Positions 15,244 to 23,422 of a stretch of DNA of 51,481 nt are shown piece after piece. A model generated the notes under the pieces. It did no database searches, was not told where the DNA came from, and saw only the letters and a program-made list of their open reading frames with translations. The position numbers and the translations under genes are program-made. The stretch is from Nodularia sp. LEGE 06071 (GTDB taxonomy: Bacteria > Cyanobacteriota > Cyanobacteriia > Cyanobacteriales > Nostocaceae), in NCBI RefSeq assembly GCF_015207755.1, contig NZ_JADEWH010000023.1:1-51481 (forward strand), written 5' to 3'. How positions within the stretch are numbered: the first letter of the stretch is position 1; each line of letters opens with the position of its first letter.

Positions 15244-15663
15244 TAAAGATTAAAATTTTATTTTAATCAAGGAACGGCCTTGGCGCTAGCCTCTCCCTTT
15301 GGGAGAAGAAGCCTAAAGCCTTCGGCATAGCTTCGCTTACCGCGTAGCGTCTTTGTCAACAGAAGAGAAGAACGCCAAGTCAGAGAGGCTTGTAGTGAGG
15401 ACTCACCGAAGAACCTCACCCCCCAGCCCCTCTCCTTAGTAAGGAGACTACGGTGTACACACAAATCTTGCCTGTCTGCGTTTGAGCCTGTTTAGCCCCC
15501 TAAATCCCCCAAGTTTGGGGGACTTTGAAAATTCTTGTTCCCCCAGAATTGGGGGTTAGGGGGCGATTGGATCACTTGTGTGTACACGGTAGTTAGTAAG
15601 GAGAAGGGAGATTTTGACAAATTACTCTCAATTTATGCAATAATTCAACTTTTTTAGAGATAT
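15244..15663. other. Repeat-filled spacer
   Basis: The first part (15275-15385) is a run of GC-rich short palindromes (CTCTCCCTTTGGGAGAAG, AAGCCTTCGGCATAGCTTCG, CTTACCGCGTAGCG) typical of Nostoc dispersed repeats. It is followed by an ACCTCACCCCCCAGCCCC repeat that is interrupted by MITE copy B (15448-15592). Open frames in this stretch are made of repeat sequence and are not believed to be genes. Confidence 0.6.
15448..15592. mobile_element. MITE-like 145-bp element, copy B (inverted relative to A)
   Basis: The element begins CTACGGTGTACACACAA, ends with the complement of CTACCGTGTACACACAA, and is again exactly 145 bp. A 12-bp direct repeat, TTAGTAAGGAGA, flanks it (15436-15447 and 15593-15604). 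Removing the element restores CCTCTCCTTAGTAAGGAGAAG, a hairpin. The reverse complement is close to copy A throughout, including CCCCCAATTCTGGGGGAAC and AAGAATTTTCAAAGTCCCCC. Confidence 0.88.
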
Positions 15664-15987
15664 TTATTTTTTGATGGACAACTCTTTTTGTTGGTTAAAT
15701 CTCGCCAAGTATTCATTGCGAGTTCCATCTAATCGGTAGTGGTCGCAAATTTGACAGAGTTTTAAAATATCTAATCTGCTGAATACTTTTTGATGCTCAA
15801 TTTGGTTGTCATTCCTCCACCGCCAGAAAGTTGTCCGATCAATGCGCCGATTGCTATCTGGCCATCTGCGTTGGGATAAAAACTCTATCAATTCATCCTC
15901 ATGAAGCGAATAATCTTTTGGTAATTTCATAAGTTTTACTCTTAATTCTGTTAGCGGTATAAGTGGATCTAGCTTCGAGAGTTTCAT
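15664..15987 (-). CDS. Unknown small protein with HTH-like features
   Basis: This 107-residue protein is rich in charged residues and has no signal peptide or membrane segment. The middle reads DELIEFLSQRRWPDSNRRID and RTTFWRWRNDNQIEHQ, followed by RLDILKLCQICDHYRLDGTR. The R-T-x-F-W-R-W-R run after a helix resembles the recognition part of a helix-turn-helix that ends in a basic wing, so DNA binding is possible. I do not recognise the family. It is isolated between a MITE and a 500-base AT-rich spacer, which would also fit a horizontally acquired orphan gene. Confidence 0.55.
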   Translation of the reverse strand: MKLSKLDPLIPLTELRVKLMKLPKDYSLHEDELIEFLSQRRWPDSNRRIDRTTFWRWRNDNQIEHQKVFSRLDILKLCQICDHYRLDGTRNEYLARFNQQKELSIKK

Positions 15988-16493
15988 GCCAGCAAGCTCT
16001 GCTATTTTTATATGAGTCCAATTATGTGGAATGCTTTATGCACCAGAGTTTCAAAGTTTTAGATTGTACTGTAACTCTGTGAATTTAATAGCGAATTAAA
16101 ATATGAGATGATTTAAATGAATGTATATATGTATTATTTTTAACTTTTCATACCTCAATTCGCTCAATAAATACTATAGGGTTACATTATTTATTTACAG
16201 AGAATAAACTGATTAATATGCAAGTGCAACCCATATGCAACAGATTTAGTATTCAATATTGGTGATGATCTGATCAATATGAATTGTCGAGTTTATCGAG
16301 ATATCAATAAATTAATCACAGCAAAATTATCGATTATATCAAAATAAATGACTTTGTTTCATGGGGTTTGATAAGTAGTGAGATTGATTATAGATATTCA
16401 TAGCCAAAGTGATCATGTTGTAAACATCACAACCAAGGAATAAAAATTACCAAAGTATCAGCTAATAGATAGATTAATCAGTAGGCGGTGACA
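15988..16493. other. AT-rich spacer without recognisable features
   Basis: About 506 bases, strongly AT-rich, contain repeated short ATCGA/TTGATCA-like words (GATGATCTGATCAATATGAA, TTATCGATTATATC) but no convincing ORF, tRNA or hairpin with a T-run. It must carry the promoter of the 15664-15987 gene and the terminator of the TetR gene. Confidence 0.5.
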
Positions 16494-17711
16494 CTATATA
16501 GGCTTATGATCTAAACGAGTTGCTTGCTCTAGGGCGGCTTTTTCTTTGGCTCTTTTGGCATAGGATTGTAATTGGGTGCGATCGCAACCTGTGAGAATAG
16601 TCAGGTTTTCCCAGCTCATTCCCCGCATTAACATTTCGACACACCAGGTATGTTGGGTTTGTGCGATCGCAGGTGGTTGTCCTTGAGGCGTTAACAATCC
16701 CTCGGTCCATACTTGCCAATGTTGACATAAATCTGATTCTGTCATAGCTTGACCCGTTTCATTGACAAACATCGCAGGTTGATGATCTTTACGACTTTTC
16801 AGCCATTTGATTAAAGGGTTATTGCTGTAAGAACCATAGCGTTTACCGAGAATCCACTGATTAACAGGGACTTGGCGGCGCAATTCTGGGGTAGTAATTT
16901 GGAGGAAATGTCCAGAATTATCACAGATTTGGTGATTTTGCTGCAAACTGACAATTTCTCTCCCAGATAAGCCCGCACCAAATAACACATAAGCCAAAGC
17001 ATAATCTTGTGTTCCCAACTTTCGAGCTTGTTGCAAAATTTGGTGAACTAAACCCACTGGTAAATCAGCTACTTCCTGCACATTTTCCCGAACTGTGACT
17101 GCTGTTCCCGAAGATGACATCGCACCGTGTAAAAATAACTCGACTAAATTCTCCAGAAAATCATCCCGATCCACCCAAAGCTCATTAAATTCACTGGTAA
17201 ATTCAATTACCGCATACCCCAGGATCATCACATTCAGCAAACTAGCTAATTTTTCTGCGGGGAGATAGGTATTTAAATCTCCTTGCTGAATAACAGTCGC
17301 TAAATACTCGGCTACATAGCGGTTGGCTTCAGTTAAACCACGTCCTAAAGCACGGCGATTTTCCGTGGGGTACTGGTTAGCTTCACCCACCACAGACCGA
17401 ACTAACTCCGGTATTCTTTCTAAAGCATATAAGCTGTCACTTGCATAATCTTTGAGGGCTTGGTAGATGTCACCAGGAGGAGTAGCCCTTTGCACCAGCG
17501 ACTCGCCTAAATTCTTGAAAGCTGCGGATTCTTCCAGCACAGACAATAACAGCCCATGCTTGTTCCCAAAATTTCGGAATAACGTGACTTCGTTGACTTC
17601 AGCTTTTTCAGCGATTTGGCGGGTTGTGGTGGCGCTGACTCCCTGAGCTGTAAATAATTCCAGTGCTGATTGAATCAGACGTTGACGTGCTGAAATTGGT
17701 TGGTATGTCAT
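16494..17711 (-). CDS. TetR-type regulator fused to a degenerate tyrosine-recombinase-like domain
   Basis: The N-terminus is a TetR DNA-binding domain: RQRLIQSALELFTAQGVS, TTRQIAEKAEVNEVTLFRNF, then a helical ligand-type domain to about residue 205. The remaining 180 residues follow the tyrosine-recombinase catalytic layout: GAGLSGREIVSLQ (like TGLRxxEL), a basic hairpin VNQWILGKRYG, a PLIKWL segment, AQTQHTWCVEMLMRGMSWEN (like LRHTFATxLLxxG), GC where GH is usual, and SYAKR with Tyr384 at the nucleophile position. Both catalytic Arg appear lost, so cleavage is unlikely; DNA binding or dimerisation is plausible. ATG 17711 is preferred over 17738 because the palindrome at 17721-17737 would otherwise be coding. 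It is divergent from a desaturase gene. Confidence 0.82.
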   Translation of the reverse strand: MTYQPISARQRLIQSALELFTAQGVSATTTRQIAEKAEVNEVTLFRNFGNKHGLLLSVLEESAAFKNLGESLVQRATPPGDIYQALKDYASDSLYALERIPELVRSVVGEANQYPTENRRALGRGLTEANRYVAEYLATVIQQGDLNTYLPAEKLASLLNVMILGYAVIEFTSEFNELWVDRDDFLENLVELFLHGAMSSSGTAVTVRENVQEVADLPVGLVHQILQQARKLGTQDYALAYVLFGAGLSGREIVSLQQNHQICDNSGHFLQITTPELRRQVPVNQWILGKRYGSYSNNPLIKWLKSRKDHQPAMFVNETGQAMTESDLCQHWQVWTEGLLTPQGQPPAIAQTQHTWCVEMLMRGMSWENLTILTGCDRTQLQSYAKRAKEKAALEQATRLDHKPI

Positions 17712-17720
17712 AAGGAATAA

Positions 17721-17737
17721 TGCAAGTGGTACTTGCA
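17721..17737. promoter_or_regulatory. Palindromic operator 1, probable TetR site
   Basis: TGCAAGT-GGT-ACTTGCA is a perfect 7-bp inverted repeat with a 3-base centre, 9 bases upstream of the preferred TetR start. It shares its core AAGTGnTACTT with operator 2, 47 bases away. Autoregulation by the adjacent TetR protein is inferred. Confidence 0.7.
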
Positions 17738-17767
17738 TGAAAGTTACAGGTCTGTTAGCATAACAAA

Positions 17768-17784
17768 TGTAAGTGATACTTGCT
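17768..17784. promoter_or_regulatory. Palindromic operator 2, probable TetR site
   Basis: TGTAAGT-GAT-ACTTGCT repeats operator 1 with three base changes. It sits in the divergent promoter region 114 bases before the desaturase ATG. Two sites 47 bp centre to centre (about 4.5 helical turns) could allow joint control of both genes. Confidence 0.68.
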
Positions 17785-17897
17785 TTTCTTTACTGTAACT
17801 AAACTGTAACTAACTGCTTGTGCAGAGTGGGCAAAATCCTACTGGGGTTGCACCAAGAAATAGCAAATCGCTTGATCATCCATCAACAGGAATTTTT

Positions 17898-18755
17898 ATG
17901 ACTGCGAAGTTTCTGGCGTTCACTCCTGATGTAGGAAATTCACCTCGTCTTCGGTGGGTGAACGTGGTATTTTTTGCTGCATTTCATGCCTTAGCTCTCC
18001 TAGCTCCTTGGTTCTTCTCTTGGCCAGCATTAGGTTTGCTGGTGTTTCTCCACTGGTTATTCGGGAGTATCGGCATTTGTCTAGGATATCATCGACTGTT
18101 GAGCCATAAAAGTTTTCAAGTCCCTAAGTGGTTAGAATATGCGATCGCCACTATCGGAGCGCTGGCTCTACAAGGAGGTCCGATTTTCTGGGTTGGTGGA
18201 CACCGCCAGCATCACGCCCACACAGAAGATATCAACCTAGACCCATATTCTGCCCAGCGAGGATTTTGGTGGAGCCATATGCTGTGGATTTTTTACCCAC
18301 GGTCTGAATTTTTTGATTATGACGTTTATCAAAAATATGCGCCTGATTTAGCAAGACAACCTTTCTATCGCTGGCTGGATCGCTACTTCCTCCTCTTGCA
18401 AATTCCCTTGGGGTTGCTGCTGTATGTCTTAGGTGGTTGGTCTTTTGTTATTTACGGCACATTTTTGCGGTCAGTCTTACTATGGCATTCCACCTGGTTT
18501 GTCAACTCAGCCTCACACCTTTGGGGTTATCGTACCTTTGATGCCGATGATGGCGCACGTAACCTTTGGTGGGTATCGCTGGTAACTTATGGAGAAGGAT
18601 GGCACAATAACCATCACACTTATCCTCATATGGCCAAATCTGGATTGTCTTGGTGGGAGATTGATATGACTTGGTGGAGTATTAAACTCTTGCAGACTCT
18701 GGGTTTAGCCAAAAAAGTAGTTTCTGTTCCCCCTCATAGCGCCACGCTAAAATAG
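17898..18755 (+). CDS. desC: Delta-9-type acyl-lipid fatty acid desaturase
   Basis: This membrane di-iron desaturase introduces a first cis double bond into lipid-bound acyl chains, using ferredoxin in cyanobacteria. All three His boxes are present: HRLLSH (65-70), HRQHH (102-106) and HNNHH (236-240), counted from ATG 17898 (285 aa). Four or so hydrophobic segments surround them (VVFFAAFHALALLAPWF, LGLLVFLHWLFG, FLLLQIPLGLLLYVLGG). A longer GTG-started frame from 17820 exists, but CAGG precedes ATG 17898 and the extra 26 residues are polar and unlike the family. The divergent TetR gene and twin operators suggest local control of membrane fluidity. Regiospecificity is inferred from family resemblance. 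Confidence 0.87.
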   Translation: MTAKFLAFTPDVGNSPRLRWVNVVFFAAFHALALLAPWFFSWPALGLLVFLHWLFGSIGICLGYHRLLSHKSFQVPKWLEYAIATIGALALQGGPIFWVGGHRQHHAHTEDINLDPYSAQRGFWWSHMLWIFYPRSEFFDYDVYQKYAPDLARQPFYRWLDRYFLLLQIPLGLLLYVLGGWSFVIYGTFLRSVLLWHSTWFVNSASHLWGYRTFDADDGARNLWWVSLVTYGEGWHNNHHTYPHMAKSGLSWWEIDMTWWSIKLLQTLGLAKKVVSVPPHSATLK

Positions 18756-18927
18756 ATTGCCCCCAAAATCTTACCAAAGAATCAACAACCGGGAAACCAC
18801 GGATGCAACTGTGGGGAATGAGTTACAAATTTTTCATGCCGACTGCTGATCATGCCGTCGGCTTGCTCAACAATTTGCCTAGTATCTCAGCTGATAATCT
18901 GCCGAATGGGAGAGTCGTAATTTGTTT

Positions 18928-18953
18928 CACGCAGAGGCGCAGAGTCGCAGAGA
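18928..18953. repeat. Heptad GCGCAGA-type tandem repeat
   Basis: CACGCAGAGGCGCAGAG followed by TCGCAGAGAG is a short member of the CGCAGAG/CGCAAAGG heptad repeats that are widespread in Nostocales. It lies downstream of the desaturase, close to the end of the convergent oxidoreductase gene. Confidence 0.6.
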
Positions 18954-18970
18954 GTAAGAGTTGAGAATGT

Positions 18971-20188
18971 TTAATGATGAATTAATTCCGCAACTCGCAT
19001 TGCAGATGTGATAGCTCCTTCATGCAATCCGTCTCCCAGGTAGGCTCCCGCATGGTAAGTATTGTTTTCACCGTTGGTAGTGATAATTTCGTTTCTGTAT
19101 TTGAAGGAATCCACTGTGTACAAGGGTGTGTGGTGTGATTGTATGTGCAGAATTTTATCCTCAGCGATGAGATTATCCAGGTGAAAGGCCAAGCTGTATT
19201 CAGGAGGTGATGATATTCCGCAGAGATGGTTGAGGTAAGCATTATATCCCCATCCTTGTGCTGTTTGGAAAAAATCAAATTCCCCAGCTTGTTTGATGCC
19301 GTGTCTGCTATATATTGAAGTATCTGTATGTATAACTGTTGTGGCTGGGTTTTTTTGCCATGCGGAAAACCGTTTAATTTCTTCGTTTGTCGGATCAGAT
19401 AATAATTTCATTACCTGATCAGGTGGTGCTGCTAAAACCACTTTGTCGAAAATATGCGTCACACCATCCGCTAATCTGATTTGAACTGTGTCATTTTGTC
19501 TAATAATTCCGGCAATTTTGACATTGAGCCAAATTCTCCCCTGAAAGCGTTCTAAGATTTTTTCAATATAGGAATACACTCCGCCTTTTATCCTCACCCA
19601 GTTGACAAATATATAGTCTCGTAGTGTAGGAATTACCAGTTCTACTGGGCAATTATCAATTAATTCAAATGGCATAGAATAGCTATACATCACCAAGAGT
19701 TTTAGCCAATAATTCCGGATGCACTGGTGTGGCAAATATTGGGAAATTGGCTGATTTATCAAATTCTGTTTGGGGACAAAATGCGTTTTCATCCATAATT
19801 TACCAGCACCAGCATAGAGAGTATTCAGTTTAAAATATTCAATTAAACGCTGGATTCCTGTAAAATTTTGGTGGATCATCAACGCTGACAGCAAATGACG
19901 ACCATCTTGCAAAAACAATGCTGAACCAATATTAACTGCTTCTAACTCTACTTCTAGCTCTTGCATTAATTTGAGAAAGTTGTGAAATACACAGGGAAAT
20001 TCCAGCACACCACATTCTAAAATCTGATTACAGTCTGATTTATTCGGTTTAACATTTTTATTTAATGTCCGAATATGTCCACCTAAAATAGGTTCTTTTT
20101 CCAAAACTGTGACTTCATGACCATGTTTATTTAGCAGGTATGCTGTCACCATCCCGCTAGCTCCGCCTCCAATAATTGCTATTTTCAT
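18971..20188 (-). CDS. FAD-dependent amine-oxidase-like oxidoreductase
   Basis: This 405-residue protein has a dinucleotide-binding N-terminus, IAIIGGGASGMVTAYLLNKHGHEVTVLEKEP (GxGxxG, Glu at the ribose position), the family GGHIRT loop, and a C-terminal Ala/Gly FAD motif GAYLGDGLHEGAITSAMRVAELI. The middle includes KVVLAAPPDQVMKLL, typical of amine oxidase/protoporphyrinogen-oxidase-like proteins. It belongs to the broad cytoplasmic NAD(P)-binding Rossmann amine-oxidase group; the substrate is unknown. Neighbours are another FAD enzyme upstream (78-base gap with a strong hairpin) and the desaturase, so a lipid or isoprenoid substrate is conceivable but unproved. Confidence 0.82.
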   Translation of the reverse strand: MKIAIIGGGASGMVTAYLLNKHGHEVTVLEKEPILGGHIRTLNKNVKPNKSDCNQILECGVLEFPCVFHNFLKLMQELEVELEAVNIGSALFLQDGRHLLSALMIHQNFTGIQRLIEYFKLNTLYAGAGKLWMKTHFVPKQNLINQPISQYLPHQCIRNYWLKLLVMYSYSMPFELIDNCPVELVIPTLRDYIFVNWVRIKGGVYSYIEKILERFQGRIWLNVKIAGIIRQNDTVQIRLADGVTHIFDKVVLAAPPDQVMKLLSDPTNEEIKRFSAWQKNPATTVIHTDTSIYSRHGIKQAGEFDFFQTAQGWGYNAYLNHLCGISSPPEYSLAFHLDNLIAEDKILHIQSHHTPLYTVDSFKYRNEIITTNGENNTYHAGAYLGDGLHEGAITSAMRVAELIHH

Positions 20189-20227
20189 ATCTCATTACCA
20201 AACGAATGAATAATCAAAAGAGGCTCA

Positions 20228-20258
20228 GATCCCCGACTTCTCCAAGAAGTCGGGGATC
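20228..20258. terminator. Strong hairpin between the two FAD enzyme genes
   Basis: A perfect 13-bp stem, GATCCCCGACTTC/GAAGTCGGGGATC, has the loop TCCAA. Read on the minus strand, it follows the 20266-21801 gene and is trailed by GAGCCTCTTTT. It may terminate that gene, but the same palindrome type is dispersed in Nostoc genomes, so it may also be a REP-like repeat. Confidence 0.6.
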
Positions 20259-20265
20259 TATTTTA

Positions 20266-21801
20266 TTAACCTTTTGGTAAAATCACATCACCTGATAATT
20301 TTTGATATAAGCTGGCTCCAGTCCAAAATGTTGGCGCAAATCCTGGATAGCCAGATGAAGCATTACAAAAGTAGAAGTTTTTGAAAGATGTCTGGTAATT
20401 CAGCCTACCAATGCCCATATTGCGCGGTGTGAGATTAGAACCATAAGAGTTTCCTTTGGGACACCAACAATATCTTTCATTGGTTGTAGGACTTCCAGTA
20501 ATTTTAAAGACAAGATGGTTTCTAATATTCGGAATATAGTTCTTTTCAACGACATCTAAAATGGCATCTAAAATTTCGGCTTTTTTTTGTCTATAAGCCT
20601 TGGCATCAGTATCTTTAAGTTTTTTAAAGTAATCATAATTAGCAACAGTCAAAAACTCGATGATTTGACATCCTTCTGGACTGTCTGGCTGCTCTGTCAT
20701 TAAAGATGGTGTTGTTATAGCAAAACTAGGATGAGAAAAATCATGCTTTTCATACATTTGAGCAAATGCTTCATTCAAGTTCTGATGACTAGTATGAAAG
20801 ACATTCCATTTCCCAAATCCGTAGTCGCGCAAGTCAATATCTTTGACAACGCAGTAAGCCATAAAATTTGAAGGAGAATATTCATAATTAAGCTTTTGGC
20901 GGACTTTTTTCGCGAAGTTTTCCACTCCAATCATCTGAGCAGCTTTTTGCGGATCTATATTGCAGATAATATTTTCACCAGTGAATTCACGGCTTTGATG
21001 GGTGATTCTATCAATTGCTTGAACTTTAGTTACAGTTTTGTTAATGACTTCAAAATCAGTGACTTCCTGATTCAGCAGAATTTCGCCGCCATTATCCTCA
21101 ATTACCTTGACTAATGAATTGATTACATGATCAAAATGCTGTACTGGGTAGAAAGCACCTTGTTGATATCCAGTAAATAAAATAACCCAAGCGTAAAAAG
21201 AAACTTGATTTGGAGGTAATAAAAAATCAGGCCATTGTAGTGCTAAGAGGGTTTGCGCTGCTTGCGGTAACTTGAATTTGTCGAACACATCTTGCAGCGT
21301 ACTGTTGAGATACATGACAGCAGTGGATACTTCACCCAAATGTGCGAATATCTCCGCCGGAATCATTGGGGGTGATAACTTCTTGACTCCCTGACTGGTT
21401 TTTTGTACTTCCCAGACAAATTTACCTATCTGTTCGGCATCTTGGGGAAAAAGATCAGATAGTCGCCGGATTAACTCTGCGGGTTCAGAGGGAATATCTA
21501 ATGAGTAACCAGGCATTCTCATATGATCAAAACCTTCAGGATCATATCGAGTAAAGGTGACATCTTGATCCAAGTTGAGTTTTTTCAGGACACGATTCAC
21601 TGTATGTCCTTCGCCACAATCCCAAACATAATGTAATTGGGCATTGAATTTATATTTTTTTGCCATCGTAAAGGTGTGGCCAAATCCCCCCGGATGTTCA
21701 TGAGCTTCCAAGATTTGCACTTTTTGACCAGATTTCGCCATCAGTGAGCCAAATACCAATGCCGATAAGCCACTACCTAAGATGAGATAATCTTTTTTCA
21801 T
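20266..21801 (-). CDS. Phytoene-desaturase/retinol-saturase-like FAD oxidoreductase
   Basis: This 511-residue protein begins KDYLILGSGLSALVFGSLMAKSG with an ADP-binding fold and the Glu-x-H loop EAHEHPGGFGHTF, as in CrtI/CrtO and all-trans-retinol 13,14-reductase relatives. The centre has ENIICNIDPQKAAQMIG. The C-terminal FAD motif is FYFCNASSGYPGFAPTFWTGASL. These enzymes add or remove double bonds in polyenes. It is 511 residues long, like the CrtI group, but the NARYCWCPKG-like region (NERYCWCPKGNSYG) points to the retinol-saturase/CrtO side branch. The exact substrate cannot be read. It starts at ATG 21801, divergent from the RNase D-like gene. Confidence 0.82.
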   Translation of the reverse strand: MKKDYLILGSGLSALVFGSLMAKSGQKVQILEAHEHPGGFGHTFTMAKKYKFNAQLHYVWDCGEGHTVNRVLKKLNLDQDVTFTRYDPEGFDHMRMPGYSLDIPSEPAELIRRLSDLFPQDAEQIGKFVWEVQKTSQGVKKLSPPMIPAEIFAHLGEVSTAVMYLNSTLQDVFDKFKLPQAAQTLLALQWPDFLLPPNQVSFYAWVILFTGYQQGAFYPVQHFDHVINSLVKVIEDNGGEILLNQEVTDFEVINKTVTKVQAIDRITHQSREFTGENIICNIDPQKAAQMIGVENFAKKVRQKLNYEYSPSNFMAYCVVKDIDLRDYGFGKWNVFHTSHQNLNEAFAQMYEKHDFSHPSFAITTPSLMTEQPDSPEGCQIIEFLTVANYDYFKKLKDTDAKAYRQKKAEILDAILDVVEKNYIPNIRNHLVFKITGSPTTNERYCWCPKGNSYGSNLTPRNMGIGRLNYQTSFKNFYFCNASSGYPGFAPTFWTGASLYQKLSGDVILPKG

Positions 21802-21903
21802 ATGTATATCAACCGCTAAAGGTATCAGCGTGGATATGCAAAATGTTAATTTGGAAAACTGTGATTAACTTCATCTTACTCAACTATCAGGAAAGATTTG
21901 CTC

Positions 21904-22824
21904 ATGCCATACTTAAATTCTGCTAGTAATATTCGTGCCAAAGTCGCTGAATATACCAATGCCAAAACTTTGTGGATCGATACAGAAGTGGCTGATTATA
22001 AATCTCGTAATCCTAGACTGTCACTGATTCAGGTATTGGATGATCCTACAGATATGAGTGGCGATCGCGTTTTTCTTTTAGATGTGCTGGATCAGCCGGA
22101 TCTGGTTGCTGACTTTATTGAGCAAATCATGATCAATCCTGATATTGAGAAAGTATTTCACAATGCCAATTATGATTTAAAGTTTCTGAGTAATAAGAAA
22201 GCGAAAAATATCACTTGCACTTTAGAAATAGCTCAGAAAATACCTTACTATATTTTGCCATTACCTAACTACCAACTGAAAACTTTAGCTACAGCACTGT
22301 GCAAATTTAATTATATTGACAAACAGGAACAAAGCAGTGATTGGGGCAGGCGACCTTTAAGTGAAGGTCAGATTGAATATGCTTACTTGGATTGTATTTA
22401 TCTGGCGCAAGTACATTTACAGTTATTAGAGTTACAACTAGTAAGTAACCCAGATCCCCAAAGAGAAGATTTAACGGCACTCGATGCCAGATACACAGAA
22501 TTATCAGAAAGTTGGCAGTTGTTAAAGTCGGAATTTGAGCATCTGCAAGAACGTTTCAAAAAAGCTATGCAAGCTCAAGATGTGATGGAAACCTCTGTCT
22601 GTAAGTTAACTAGTTATCAGCGGAAATCTGTAAAAGTGCCATTTACGGAATTAGTCAGACTGGTACAAAGCCAAGACGTGAGTTTAGATTTTCCCATCAC
22701 ACTGACACAGAAAATGCAAAAAGATTTAGGTCAAAATTTGGAGCAATTGTCTGTAGATATTGATGTAAGTACATCTTGGCGACTGTCTAGCAAAAATCAA
22801 GAAGATGATGATACGCAGGAGTAA
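21904..22824 (+). CDS. Ribonuclease D-like 3'-5' exonuclease
   Basis: DEDD-type exonucleases trim RNA 3' ends using two metal ions. Visible motifs (ORF opens at TTG 21898, ATG 21904 is preferred): Exo I LWIDTEVADY, Exo II VFHNANYDLKFL and Exo III YAYLDCIYLAQ with the Tyr of the DEDDy class. LKTLATALCKFNYIDKQEQSSDW matches the RNase D/WRN exonuclease insert. The C-terminal 110 residues replace the usual HRDC domains with a helical, probably coiled-coil tail (SESWQLLKSEFEHLQERFKKAMQ), making it shorter than E. coli Rnd. It may act in tRNA or rRNA maturation. Confidence 0.87.
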   Translation: MPYLNSASNIRAKVAEYTNAKTLWIDTEVADYKSRNPRLSLIQVLDDPTDMSGDRVFLLDVLDQPDLVADFIEQIMINPDIEKVFHNANYDLKFLSNKKAKNITCTLEIAQKIPYYILPLPNYQLKTLATALCKFNYIDKQEQSSDWGRRPLSEGQIEYAYLDCIYLAQVHLQLLELQLVSNPDPQREDLTALDARYTELSESWQLLKSEFEHLQERFKKAMQAQDVMETSVCKLTSYQRKSVKVPFTELVRLVQSQDVSLDFPITLTQKMQKDLGQNLEQLSVDIDVSTSWRLSSKNQEDDDTQE

Positions 22825-22905
22825 AGCTGCTAAATAGTCAAATATTTGATTTAGATTCAGCGAATGTTGTTCGGAAAATTTAATTTTAATTAAACTTTCG
22901 CTTGA

Positions 22906-22954
22906 CTAATACCAATTATTTGTGAGGCTGCATATTATTTCGACCCCACCCCTA
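22906..22954. repeat. 49-nt dispersed repeat, copy 1
   Basis: CTAATACCAATTATTTGTG, GGCTGCATATTATTTCGACC and CCACCCCTA run consecutively here and are identical at 51310-51358. Here the sequence continues as ACCCATCCGGTGCAAGCGAG, a hairpin repeat; at 51358 it changes abruptly. Confidence 0.8.
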
Positions 22955-23017
22955 ACCCATCCGGTGCAAGCGAGGAGGGGAACTGGATTTCTGGTTAAAT
23001 TTTATTCATGCATCTTT

Positions 23018-23171
23018 ATATAGGACTACTATTTGATTTTTGAACAGACACGTAGGGTGTGTTAGCGGGGAGAGTACGGCACCAAAGCCTTAATAATGGT
23101 GCGTTACGGACTTCATCCTAACGCACCCTACAATACTTAATTTTTTCATAAATCAAACCGGATTCCTATAT
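23018..23171. repeat. Palindromic-ended repeat, intact (empty-site) copy
   Basis: The left end ATATAGGA..TTTGATTTTTG is mirrored by the right end CATAAATCAAAC..TCCTATAT. The inside carries GTAGGGTGTGTTAG/CTAACGCACCCTAC arms. It is homologous to 10316-10577 but without the 135-bp insertion. A non-coding MITE-like hairpin is the best description. Confidence 0.7.
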
Positions 23172-23422
23172 TAAATTGGTATAAGGCAATTCTGCATAAA
23201 GTATCAGGAAAAACAGAAAAACTTCATCTGGTTATCTAAAATATAATTCATATAAAAAATCTGTATTTTATCCAGGATAAATATTTGATACTTCATCCTT
23301 AATTAAGGAGGTAACCGCTCATTGAATTGAGGTTATATGAAGGTAAGAAGATTTAATTAAAAGGAACGAACTAAGTTTAGTGCTAATTGTAATCCAGGTG
23401 TAATGACGATTTAGGGTAATTT

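Larger units (their letters stand above)
22825..23422. other. Repeat-bearing spacer
   Basis: This 598-base spacer contains the 49-base repeat at 22906-22954, a GACCCCACCCC hairpin repeat running to about 22981, and the intact palindromic repeat 23018-23171. It then has AT-rich sequence with AATTAAGGAGGTAACCGCTC (23301-23320), a strong Shine-Dalgarno-like string not followed by a long frame. The promoter of the TPR gene must be here. Confidence 0.55.

Noticed and set aside
15267-15464. 65-codon frame on the minus strand
   Set aside because: Composed of GC-rich short dispersed palindromes and the start of MITE copy B.
23301-23320. Strong Shine-Dalgarno-like AATTAAGGAGGTAACCGCTC
   Set aside because: No long frame begins within 15 bases; probably chance in an AT-rich leader.
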